Shown piece after piece: positions 32,943 through 42,850 of a stretch of DNA of 64,000 bases. This stretch comes from Asparagopsis taxiformis. Lineage: Eukaryota > Rhodophyta > Florideophyceae > Bonnemaisoniales > Bonnemaisoniaceae. The stretch lies in assembly GCA_030407315.1 (NCBI GenBank), contig JALQPE010002237.1, positions 1-64,000 of the forward strand. Direction: 5' to 3'. Below the pieces are notes generated by a model that had not been told where the DNA came from, ran no database searches, and saw only the letters and a list, made by a program, of their open reading frames with translations. Each line of letters opens with the position of its first letter. Position 1 is the first letter of the stretch. Made by a program: the position numbers and the translations under genes.

Positions 32943-34865
32943 GTGCCACCCAACACCCCCCGTACCATCGCGGCGACACCTCCGGTCATCTACCACCACA
33001 GCGTCGCGAAATCACAGCCAACACCACATTCCAATATACTTCCCAACAACAAACAAACCACAACCCAACTCGCACCAAACACAGTGCACATCCCGGCGAC
33101 TACAAACCCACGAGTCAATGCTAAGCGTGTCACAACAAGACGCACGCCAGCACTACCTAAACCTACAAGGGAACTCTCTCCCACAGTAAGAGATTATCAC
33201 CACTGGCATCTACGATTAGGACATCTCCACCCCACTAGAATCCATCAACTAGCAAAGAACGGGCTCGTAATCGGACTACCTAAAACACTCCAATCCCCAC
33301 CTCCCACCATCACATGCACCGGATGTGCCCTCGGCAAACAGACCTCATCACCTTTCAAAAGACACCCTCGACCCGCTCCGCTCGGCACACACCTCCACAC
33401 GGACGTGTGCGGACCATTTCCGACCCCGTCAATCCACAACAACGCATATTTCGCTACATTCCTAGACGAACACAGCCGCTTCCTACATATCAAAGTCTCA
33501 CCCCGCAAAAATGAAGCAGCAGCACACATACGGCACCACATTGAACGCATCCACACCAACACGACAATTCGCATCACAGATATCACCATGGACAACGCTA
33601 AGGAATATCTAACGAAAGACCTCCAAACCTTCTACGACAGAGAGCATATCATGGTACATCCAACCATACCCTATACTCCCCAAGAAAATGCACTTGCTGA
33701 AAGGGTCAACCGCACCCTCACGGAAACAGCACGCGCCCTACTACATACTGCACAATTACCAGAACAACTATGGGATTATGCCCTTCATGCCGCCACGGAT
33801 CACCATAATCACTCCCCGCATGCCGCACACGGCAAACCACCTATCACAGTATGGACAGGACTGACGCCAGACGTGAGCACATTCTTACCCTTTGGCCAGC
33901 ATGGATATGTCAGCCTCCGTAAACCAACCAACAAACTGCAGCCACGTGCCTCGATCAGACGCTATCTCGGCCGCATCGACGCCAGACACTACCACATCTA
34001 TGACCCAGAAACCTCCCAAATCTCTAGATGCCGAGCATCAGACTTTCGCGTCTACAATCCGAATACAGACCCGACGGTAACATCGAACCACCACGTCCTC
34101 AGTGCACAACCCTCACCCGCACCCGCATCCAACCACGCGACCCCGAACGAATGCACTGAACCTAAGACACTGACACAAGCCCAACAAGCTCCCGATGCAG
34201 CCGAATGGCAAAAGTCGTGGAACCACGAACTCGACACACTGGAAGAGCGAGGAACACTCAGCTACGTTCACAAGGATCAAGTCCCCAAGGGTACCAAACT
34301 GATTCCATATAAGATAGTAATGAAACTAAAAACCGATCACAACGGAGTGCCAATCTCGAGAAAAACACGCTGCAACATCCGAGGAGACCTCCAACGGCCG
34401 CATGAACACTACGATCCTGACTCAATATCCTCGCCTGTGGCAGACCGTGATGCTATTCGCCTATCACTCGCACTTGCGGCAGCACACGGCTACGAAGCCA
34501 CACACTGGGATCTCGAATCTGCGTTCCTCCACGAAACGTATGACGATCCCACTCCCCTCTTCATCTACCAACCACCCCGCTTCGACGGAACCTTAAAGTA
34601 TACCGGTCATGTATGCAGAGTCACTGGGAACATGTACGGGGCGAAACAAGCTTGCCGTATATTTACGAAAGGCTTATCCCAGCACCTCAAACTCCAAAAC
34701 TTCTCACAACTCACCAGTGACAGCTGCACGTACCTCCTAACATCACCAAATGACATCAACAAATTCGTCTTTTTCGTCGTAACCGTCGACGACTTTCTGG
34801 TAATCACAACAGCCCTACACTCAGAGACAAGGCCAAGCAACACCTCCAAACCAAATACAAGCTGA
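32943..34865 (+). CDS. CopC integrase - reverse transcriptase frame, 640 residues
   Basis: Integrase zinc region (HLRLGHLHPTRIHQLAKNGL ... CTGCALGKQ), catalytic core (HTDVCGPF, TMDNAKEYL, ENALAERVNR: Asp, Asp, Glu), then the FLPFGQHGYVSLRKPTNKLQ and YLGRIDARHYHIYDP stretches, and RT from about 420 (WNHELDTLEERGTLSYV, HWDLESAFLH, TGNMYGAKQACRIF) up to the catalytic VTVDDFLV. Just after this box a frameshift moves the reading to 34880-35824. The Met used is internal; the real polyprotein would enter from gag. Confidence 0.82.
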   Translation: MPPNTPRTIAATPPVIYHHSVAKSQPTPHSNILPNNKQTTTQLAPNTVHIPATTNPRVNAKRVTTRRTPALPKPTRELSPTVRDYHHWHLRLGHLHPTRIHQLAKNGLVIGLPKTLQSPPPTITCTGCALGKQTSSPFKRHPRPAPLGTHLHTDVCGPFPTPSIHNNAYFATFLDEHSRFLHIKVSPRKNEAAAHIRHHIERIHTNTTIRITDITMDNAKEYLTKDLQTFYDREHIMVHPTIPYTPQENALAERVNRTLTETARALLHTAQLPEQLWDYALHAATDHHNHSPHAAHGKPPITVWTGLTPDVSTFLPFGQHGYVSLRKPTNKLQPRASIRRYLGRIDARHYHIYDPETSQISRCRASDFRVYNPNTDPTVTSNHHVLSAQPSPAPASNHATPNECTEPKTLTQAQQAPDAAEWQKSWNHELDTLEERGTLSYVHKDQVPKGTKLIPYKIVMKLKTDHNGVPISRKTRCNIRGDLQRPHEHYDPDSISSPVADRDAIRLSLALAAAHGYEATHWDLESAFLHETYDDPTPLFIYQPPRFDGTLKYTGHVCRVTGNMYGAKQACRIFTKGLSQHLKLQNFSQLTSDSCTYLLTSPNDINKFVFFVVTVDDFLVITTALHSETRPSNTSKPNTS

Positions 34866-34879
34866 AGGACCTCGGTCCA

Positions 34880-35824
34880 GTGTCCCACATATTGGGATGG
34901 AAGGTTACTAGGAACAACAGTGGAATCCACTTATCACAACCGGCGTACATTAACACCCTGCTTCAGAAATATGGCCAAACCAATGCCAAACCGGCCACGT
35001 CACCCATAGCCACCGAAATCCTATCCACCCCACCCACACAGGCCAAACCGCTGGACAACAAGAAGTACGACTTCCATGGACTAGTAGGCAGTCTACGGTA
35101 TCTAGCAGACTCAACAAGACCAGACATATCATTTATCACAGGTTACCTAGGTCGCTATACACACCAACCAACAATGTTCCACTGGCACGCAGCCATACGC
35201 GTACTACGTTACCTCAGCGCCACCATTGACCAGGGGATCACCTACAAATCAGGACTCACATCTACCCTGCAGGCACACTCTGATAGTGATTATGCAGCGT
35301 GCACAACCACCAGACGCTCCACGTCAGGTACATACATACTCTACAACAACTCGCCAATAGCATGGCAATCAAAACGGCAACGCTTTATCGCCACGAGTAC
35401 ATGTGCCGCCGAATATGTTGCCGCATTCCACACCGCACAGCACATCCTCTGCATACGTCATCTACTAGCAGATCTCAATCATGCCGACAACTTACCCACA
35501 CCACTGCGAATGGACAACGCAGGAGCAATTACCACTGCAAACACCGCACACCCCACCCCTAAATCCAAGCATATAGACGTCAAATACCATTACTTGAAGG
35601 AACTCATCGCGCGCGAGGAAATCAAGATAACCTATATCGCCTCCTCTGAAAACTGCGCAGACGTCCTTACAAAAGCGCTCAAACCTGCCCAATACAAAGA
35701 ACGAATCAAACTTCTCCGGCTCTCGCAGCCTGCGCCGTGCGGCGACTGTCGGATGATCACACCATCTCCACGGCGCAGCCACCGAGATCCTACGTCATCG
35801 GATGATCATGCAAACATACACTAA
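34880..35824 (+). CDS. CopC RT C-terminus - RNase H frame, 314 residues
   Basis: Begins at the RT connection (HILGWKVTRNNSGIHLSQPA), passes SLRYLADSTRPDISFITGYL, and contains RNase H: HSDSDYAACTTTRRSTSG, CAAEYVAAFHTAQHILCIRH and MDNAGAITTANTAHPTPKSK. It ends PCGDCRMITPS and then runs into the 3' LTR. It is in a different register from 32943-34865, so a one-base indel near 34820 separates them. Confidence 0.82.
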   Translation: MSHILGWKVTRNNSGIHLSQPAYINTLLQKYGQTNAKPATSPIATEILSTPPTQAKPLDNKKYDFHGLVGSLRYLADSTRPDISFITGYLGRYTHQPTMFHWHAAIRVLRYLSATIDQGITYKSGLTSTLQAHSDSDYAACTTTRRSTSGTYILYNNSPIAWQSKRQRFIATSTCAAEYVAAFHTAQHILCIRHLLADLNHADNLPTPLRMDNAGAITTANTAHPTPKSKHIDVKYHYLKELIAREEIKITYIASSENCADVLTKALKPAQYKERIKLLRLSQPAPCGDCRMITPSPRRSHRDPTSSDDHANIH

Positions 35825-35931
35825 TACAAGGAGCAATACACTAGACAGAATGGTATTTATACCGCCGTCGACACACGCATCATCCTAATAAAAAGAGAAA
35901 CCAGCTCTCTCATCACCATCACAGTTCCACA
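35796..35931 (+). repeat. 3' LTR of CopC
   Basis: Identical by eye to the 5' LTR except for its first two bases, CA instead of TG (CATCGG versus TGTCGG). This suggests a limited age or gene conversion, with terminal mutation at the outer edge of U3. Confidence 0.85.
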
Positions 35932-38902
35932 ACGTCAACATTGTCGTTTCATCCTCAGAAACTCCAAAAGTCAACACACTCGGAAGAAATTTATCGACCG
36001 AATTGCCACTGCTGCCCGATGGTCGCGCATCGCAAACATGTACTCGATTTGTCGTCAACACGAAAAGTTCCGGGCCATCTCCCAGACCGACCGATCGGAC
36101 ATGAAAATACGACGGAATGGAGAGGATGCACGCCAGTGACACGTCACAGCCACCGTTCCCCACCCGCCATACGCTTGTTTCCTTGCGGCCCATAGAATAC
36201 AACATACGCCCATCGGCGCTGAACAGTACACAATCCACTGGCCCTGAATATTTACGATGTGATGTCCATAGTTGCTCGCCACTCTGCACGTCCCATAGCC
36301 CAACGCTTCTGTTATGCGACGACGAACCTGAGGCCAGTAGCCTCCCATCACTGCTCAACGCCACGCAGTTCACCGTTCCTCTCAGCCCCTTGAATACAGT
36401 GCCGCTTTCGTCAAAGCATGTCGTATTCCATGCACGAATCGTTCCATACGACTGAGACACCATCACAGTTTCGCTTCCTCCGATTGCCAGCCAACTCACT
36501 CCTTTGCCATGCGCGGCGACAGTTGCAACTACTCTCCCGCTCGTTGCATCCATCACTAGTAGCCGTCCTTCAGTAGTTCCCAGAACCACTTTCTTCGACG
36601 ACGGTAACACTTGCATACAACCGATCTTCTCTTGCCCGTCTTCTACTTGAGCTTGCTTCGATTGTAACTTCTTCATCCCTTTCCATATCGTGACTTGTCC
36701 TCTTCTATCGCATGAGTACATCAACCCCGAAATGCAGTCGAAATACACACCCACGATATGACTACGGTTGTCTCCGACTAGAGTCCTCTTCACCCTCCCA
36801 TCTCGGCCATCCAACACCCAAATCTTCCCCCTCCGCCCTCCCACAATCACTTCTTCCCCTCCCCCACTCACACACATGCATTCTCCCTCGTCCTCTACCT
36901 CCAGTACACGTCGCAACGAGCTCATCCCACTCGTCAACACCCCAGGCCCACAACGAGCCCAAGGCCGCTCCGCATATCTCTCAATATTACATACTATTCG
37001 CTCTACCAACCCACTCTCGCTAACAACATCGCGCAATCGCCCAAATAGTTGAAACGTACATTCTTTGCGATTCTTCATACAATACGGCGCCATGCAACGC
37101 CCCATTACTCTTGCAACAACATCCAAATCACGGATTATTCTTCTTCCAATTTCCGTCTTCTCTTCTTCTTCTAAATGCCTTCGCACTAGTTCTAGCTCGC
37201 TCATGACTTTCCGGAACGGTGCTCGCTCTTCGTCCTTATTCATCTTCTCGACCCATCGATAATCCGTCAACAGCTTCAGCGCAGCACTCACCCGCCCAGC
37301 TCCGAGCAGGTGCCGTACCACGTTGTCGCTCATGTACTTCTCTGTCTCCTTCACTTCCCACCATTCTTCTTCTTCACTCTCGGTACTCGCTCCTACATTC
37401 GATGCATGATCTTCAGCAGCCCCTTGACTTGTCCGTAGTGATCTCCGGTATTCATCCACGACCCGACAATGCCACCCTCGTACTCCCTCCTTCCCCTCTG
37501 CCATTTCTACACACACTTCGTGAACAAGATCATGAAGTCGGATCCCCCTCACCAACCCTCCCTCATCTTCTTCCAGTGATACTAGACTGTGTCTCGAAAA
37601 CATCCTCACCCTTGCTAGCCCATCTTCTACGCCCCACATCTTCTCGATCGCACACAATGGAACACACATCTGCTTTTCCACAAGGCAAAACGATCGAAAC
37701 ATCTCCCCCACTGTCATGCTCTTCCCCTTCCACTCTCTCTCCAGCGATACCAGACTCGTCTGGATAGCTGCATCCAGCCCCACTTGCCTACTCCCACTCT
37801 CTGTATCACGCAGTTCTACACTACTCCGCTTCAGACTCTCCCAGTATTGCACAATGGCATTCGGCCCACTCGCATCTGTGCATCGACCAATCACTTCTTG
37901 CATCCCAGATCCAGCTACACCCAGTGCCAGTGGTAGTCCCGCACATAGGTCAACAATGTTGTCCAGTGCATCACGATTGCCCGATGATCACGACGCAAGC
38001 CTGGTACAGTCGATCCCAGCATACTTGCACAGAATTGCGATGCATGTTTCCCTCCGCACATCTCCGGGACTCACTGCAATTGACACATCATGCGTAGGTA
38101 CACGACCTATCGCCTCATTCCTCGTCGACGTCAGCACCTTGCAACTTCCTCCTTCCTGGACAGCTTTGCACGCTGTGTCTACTAATTTGTAGACAGTGGG
38201 ATCGAGATCCCACACGTCGTCAAAGATGAAGAGAAAGCGCTTTGAACTGAGTATGTCAACCAGCTCCTCCATCATGTTGGAACGAGTGATGTCTTTTGCA
38301 GTGAGTTCAACGAATTTGGGGAGGAAATTTGGGAATGCTTTAGCGACAATCTGCTCCAGCTGGTCCAACAGCCTCTGCACTTGGGCGTCGTGACCGAGTT
38401 CAAGGAACCATACGCCGTCCGGGAACTTTTGCCAAACGTCTGCACGTCTGCCGAGGGCACGCAGGATGGTAGTTTTGCCTGTGCCACCCATGCCGACGAG
38501 AGCTATGGCGTTATTGTTTGGGTCATCGGACAGGAGGGCGTGCTTGGCCTTGCTTTCTGGAGTGCGGGAGTTTCGGGAAAAGTCTAAGACAGTCTGGCGG
38601 GAATTTCGGGGGACGTGGAAGACAGCGGGCTGTGGGGTGCGTGCTGGTTGGGTGGGAGACGATGCGGGAGTGGAGTGGGGAAGCGGGTGAGATGGGTGGG
38701 ACACTGGGTGGAGTGGGGGAGATGATGGGGGCTGCGTCGGTGGATGGGACTCGGTGGGCGCGGAATCAGCTACAGCGGGAGGGGCAGAGGTCGTTTGATG
38801 GGCGTGGTCAGATGTAGGGACTGGATGGGACGGTGGAGTAACAATGTTGAAGCGCGTGGAGTTGGGAACAGGGTGGTCTGGTTGAGAGAAGGAATGATCC
38901 AT
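35932..38902 (-). pseudogene. NLR2 proximal part: NB-ARC and WD40, one nonsense codon
   Basis: Start ATG at 38902 in ACCATGG context. Disordered Pro/Ser/His-rich leader (1-95); NB-ARC with P-loop GMGGTGKTT (137-145), kinase-2 FLFIFDDVWD (223-232), TSTRN (258-262), GLPLAL (322-327) and MHD-like LHDLVHEV (456-463); charged helical linker; WD40 repeats from about 673 (VSGGGEEVIVGGRRGKIWVL, VALSSDGRLLASGSSSHNRS) to the copia insertion at about residue 988. The whole stretch is one frame except TGA at codon 305 (37990-37988), where NLR1 has TGG (Trp). NLR1 needs many frameshifts over the same stretch, so NLR2 decayed later. STAND proteins of this kind act in the cytosol as ligand-gated oligomerising switches; the role here is inferred from family. 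Confidence 0.88.
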
Positions 38903-39499
38903 GGTACTAGAAGTGTGTACGGAGGGAAGACAGAGAATATTGTTAGTCGGAAAGCTGAATGGTAGGGACGGAGAGGCAAAGATGGAGGTGGTGGGCGTTG
39001 GGTGTATGGATGGTACAAGAAGGGAAGAGTTGCAAGTCGAGAAGTGGAGAAGTGGCGCGAGCTGAGATGATTTGAGGTACGGCGTTACGCGGTATTCCTG
39101 CTAATATGGTTTGGAGAGCGAAGTAAAAGAGCGGAGAAGGATGGATTGATAGAAATAGTTGAGGCAGCTGGTGGGGAGAAGATTTTCAGTTGGCGAGGTG
39201 AATGGCACGAACGGGGAGGCAAGGAAGGATAGAGGCAATGGGCGGTTGGCGTATGGACGGTACGAACGCGGAAGAGTTGTGAGCCGAGTTGTGGTGCGAT
39301 GTGTGATGTGGTGCTAGTGCGGTGCAGTGCAGTGTTGGGCTGCGCGGAGTTGATGCAAGTGTTGTGTGCTGCTCGAAGTAACGGAGCGGAAGTAGATGGA
39401 TTGATAGGAACAGTTTGCTCAGCAAGTTGCGAGACAGGGAACGAGATAGCGCATTGCTGCCACCGAGTATATATCTGTATAAGAGGGAGGAGGCGTATT
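38903..39499 (-). promoter_or_regulatory. Upstream region of NLR2
   Basis: Matches 11721-12303. The minus strand carries a TATA-like AGATATATACTCGG (about 39463-39476), roughly 560 bp upstream of the ATG, implying a long leader or a 5' intron. It ends at GTATT (39495-39499), directly against the copia LTR at 39500. Confidence 0.4.
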
Positions 39500-39612
39500 T
39501 GATGAAGATCGTAACGTCCTAGCTAGTTTATTGTGGTGCGAGAGTCGGCGCCGGTGTGTATATATATAGTGGTGACAGGTGTAAGTGCTGTACTACGTGT
39601 GGTCATCCGACA
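39500..39612 (-). repeat. 3' LTR of CopD
   Basis: 113 bp; minus strand TGTCGGATGACCACACG...GATCTTCATCA, TG..CA ended. It contains an ACTATATATATACACACC TATA-like stretch (about 39555-39572) oriented leftward, toward NLR2, and an AATAAA signal (about 39527-39532). Confidence 0.85.
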
Positions 39613-42092
39613 CGGAGACTGGAACTGGTCGCGACGTGGATTCAGGATTGGTCATCCGACAGTCGCCGCACGGCGCGGACTGTTGTAGTCGGAGGAGGGT
39701 AACTTTTTTTGTGAATTGAGCCGGCTTGAGCGCCTTTGTTAATATGTCTGCGGCGTTATGGTTTGTGGAGATGTGCTTGAGGTCAATATGTTTTCGTTGC
39801 ACTTCTTCCTTTAAAAAGTGATATTTGATGTCGATATGTTTCGACTTTGGTGTGGGGTGAGGCGTCTTTGCTGTTGTAATTGCGCCTGCGTTGTCCATAT
39901 ATAGTGGTACTGGCGTGTGAACCGGGTGCCGTAGGTCATTCAGTAGATTGCGGATGCAGTTAACGTGTAGGGTTGAGTGGAACGCCGCGACGAATTCGGC
40001 CTGCCAAGTGCTTGTCGCAATGAAACGCTGTCTTTTTGACTGCCATGCGACCGGTGAGTTGTTGTAGAAGATTACTGTTCCTGAAGTTGATCGTCGGGTT
40101 GAAGGGCAAGCAGCGTAGTCACTGTCGGAGTGGGCTGCTAGGTCTGTTGTGAACTTTGACGAGTAGGTTATGCCCGTTTGTTGTGTGGTTTTCAAGTATT
40201 TCAGTACTCGTAAGCCAGCATGCCAGTGGAGCGTTAGTGGTTTTTGTGAGTAGCGTGCCAAGTACCCGGTGATAAAGGCAATATCCGGGCGCGTCGAATC
40301 CGCCAGATACCGCAGACTGCCAATTAAGCTGAGAAAGTCATATTGCTTAGTGTCGAGGGGGGAAGTGAGTTGTTCAGTGGTGTTAAGGATATCGCTGGCG
40401 ATGGGGGAGGAGGTGGGTTTGCATGCAGACAGGTCATATTTCTGCAGTAGTTGGGAGATGTAGGAGGGTTGGGATATGGTGATTCCATGTGCATTTCGAT
40501 CCACCTTCCAACCAAGTATATGCTGAACGGGGCCGAGGTCCTTCAACTTGTATTTCTTCTGTAGTTGCCGTTTGGCTTTTTCGCGCAGGGTGGAGCTGTT
40601 CGAAATCACGAGGAAATCATCGATTGTGATTACAAAGAAGACGAATTTTGATGGGTTTGTGCGGTCTGTGAGCAGGAAGGTGCAGCTGTCACTGGTTAAG
40701 CGGTTGAAATGGGACAGGTGGAGGTATTTGGACAGTCCTGTGGTAAATATGGAGCATGCCTGTTTCGCTCCATACATATTGCCGGTTACTTTTCCGATAT
40801 AGCCGGGATATTTATACGAACCGTCGAAGCGCTTGGGTTGATATATGTAGAGTGTTTTGTCATCCTCGAAGGCCTCGTGTAGGAAGGCGGAATCCAAGTC
40901 CCAGTGGTGGGCTTGGTAGTTGTGTGCTGCGGCGAGTGCGAGCGCCACTCGGATGGCGTCTCTATCAGCTACGGGGGAGGATATTGCATCCGGGTTAAAG
41001 TGTTCATGTGGAGTCTGTAGGTCCCCTCTAATGTTACAGCGGGTTTTTCGCGATATAGGGTTACCGCTAGCGTCGCGTTTCGTTTTGAGGACGGTTTTAA
41101 GTGGCAGTAGTTTAGTTCCTGGTGGCAGTTCGGACTTGGGTATGTATGTTATCGTTCCACGGGCTTCGAGGTTATCAAGTTCGGCGTTCCATGATAGCGC
41201 CCATTCAGCACTATCAGGAGCTTTACGGGCTTGTGCTAGATTGCGCGGTTCTGTAAATGTGGATGGCGTGCTGGCAGGGATCGCGGTTGCGGTGTGTGCT
41301 TGCGTGTGTGCGTGGGGATCTGAGTTTGGGTCGTATTGTTTGAAATCTGCAGTTCGACATCGAGATACTGTGTCGGTATTCTTGTCGTAGACGTAGTAAT
41401 GTCGGTCGTCGACTCGTCCAATGAAATTCATTAGTGTAGCGCGTGGCTGGAGTTTGTTCTTTGGCCGTCTATCGTGAACATATCCTAGTTGGCCGAATTC
41501 CATGCATGTTTTTAGATCGGGCTTGCGGCCGGTCCACATCGTGTAGGGGATTTGTTTATGGGCGGCGTGTGGAGAATTATTGTGATTCTCAACTGCAGAG
41601 AGGAGTGCGTAGTCCCAGAGGTGTGTGGGGAGTCCAGATGTGAGTAAGGATGCGCGGATTGTGTCGAGTAATGTTCGGTTCACTCGCTCTGCCAAGGAGT
41701 TTTGTTGTGGGGTATATGGGATGGTTGGGTGGGTTTGAACGTGGTGTTGTCTGAAAAAATTGGTGAGATCCTTTGAGAAATATTCCCGCGCGTTGTCCAT
41801 TGTTGCGTCAGTAACTCAATATGGGGATAGCGTATGGATGCCTGTGATATAATCTTTGATGTGTTGTGCTGCATGGTTTTTGTGCGCTGAGAGGTGTACT
41901 TGTAAGTAACGGGTGTGTTCGTCAATGAAGGTAGCGAAAAATTTGTTTCCGGTAATTGAAGGAGGGTGAAATGGGCCACATACGTCGGTGTGGACGTGTG
42001 CTGCTATGGAGGCAGTTCGCGGGCGTGTTTTATGGAAAGGGGCTGCTGATTGTTTACCAATTGCACAGCCACTGCATGTCATGCGGGGTGGC
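39593..42092 (-). pseudogene. CopD pol: integrase - RT - RNase H with one in-frame TGA
   Basis: A single register runs from the right truncation to the stop at 39593, interrupted only by TGA at 41818-41816, where CopC has an Arg (consistent with CGA to TGA). Upstream of the stop: MTCSGCAIGKQ zinc region and HTDVCGPFHPPSITGNKFFA. Downstream (735 residues from 41800): MDNAREYF, NSLAERVNRTLLDTIRA, FGQLGYVHDRRPKNKLQPRA, RT with HWDLDSAFLHEAFEDDKTLY and VITIDDFLVIS, RNase H with HSDSDYAACPSTRRSTSG and MDNAGAITTAKTPHPTPKSK, ending SAPCGDCRM. This is the best-preserved pol of the family in this window. Confidence 0.88.
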
Positions 42093-42657
42093 TGTAGTAT
42101 ACGTGGCAATTCCGAAATTGCAAATATTTACGTTTTTCCGCGGAATTCGAATCTCGGCGGACACGACCGGCGACAGCAATGCACGAACATTGCTGGCGCA
42201 TGCGCGCGCGCAACCGGCACACGTGTGCAACGAACGTACTGGCAACGGCCAACGGACCAACGGGTCCCTACGTGTGACCCACAAGGTCCTTTCCCATTCG
42301 GGGACGTTACGAACAGTGTTTACACTGTAAAGCGATGCCATCGTGGCCATATAGGTATTGGCATCGTGCCGGGAGGGAAAGGGGACAAGACAACGATCGA
42401 GCAACGGCTCTAGTCTACGACTGACTTCTACGTTTACGTTTACGTTTTGCCTAACGAGGCTTCGTCTCCGTCGAGCTGCGTACTCCCTACCCATCGCCGC
42501 ACGTAAGGCTGATTGCGTGTAGTGCCTCCGGGCTTGGTTGAGAGCGCCTCCGGTGACGTACCACCTCGTTTGCTAACGTAATCCTCGCGTGGATTGTTGC
42601 GTCGTGACGCTCGTGTCTACTCGCTAACCACTCTACCTCCTACCGTTCTAACATACA
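42093..42657 (+). repeat. LTR 1 of the gag-only element
   Basis: Starts TGTAGTATACGTGGCAATTC and ends near AACATACA. It carries small palindromes at its start (GCAATTCCGAAATTGC, TTCCGCGGAA). The right boundary is set by the start of the shared internal sequence GTCAAAACACCAGCGGGTGG and is uncertain by a few bases. Confidence 0.75.
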
Positions 42658-42850
42658 GTCAAAACACCAGCGGGTGGACTGCTCGTTTCGTTTCGTAAGG
42701 ACAGCGTGTCCGTAGCTCGTACCAGCTATCTAGAACTAACGTGGTTCCACACTGGTCTCTCGACCTAGAAGTTGCTACGAGCATAACGACAACCAACGAG
42801 GTTGAGCTCTTTTACGTTAACGAAAAGCTACGTGCTACAGACGACGGTCT

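Larger units (their letters stand above)
30801..35931 (+). mobile_element. Ty1/copia retrotransposon inside NLR2 (CopC)
   Basis: Plus-strand element with short LTRs (30801-30936; about 35796-35931) and target-site duplication ACGTC (30796-30800, 35932-35936). The uninterrupted site is at 8758-8762 in NLR1. Internal order: primer binding site, gag-protease frame, integrase-RT frame, RNase H frame. A few frameshifts and stops break the polyprotein, so it is not autonomous now. It lies antiparallel to the gene it interrupts. Confidence 0.95.
39500..42092 (-). mobile_element. Ty1/copia retrotransposon, 3' half (CopD)
   Basis: Minus-strand member of the CopA/CopC family, truncated on the right by the gag-only LTR element at 42093. 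It retains integrase, RT, RNase H and the 3' LTR. The left flank GTATT (39495-39499) matches the uninterrupted NLR1 upstream sequence at 12299-12303. The 5' half, including gag and the 5' LTR, is not found to the right of the inserted element, so a deletion or rearrangement accompanied or followed that insertion. Confidence 0.9.

Noticed and set aside
36712..38192. Plus-strand frames rich in Ser, Thr and Pro
   Set aside because: Antisense to the conserved NLR2 NB-ARC/WD40 frame, which has clear motifs.
37986..41818. TGA recoding (Trp/Arg or selenocysteine) to explain isolated in-frame TGAs in NLR2, CopD and the X1 TIR
   Set aside because: TGA also serves as the normal stop, for example for the CopB polyprotein, and the replaced residues differ. 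Independent nonsense mutations are simpler.
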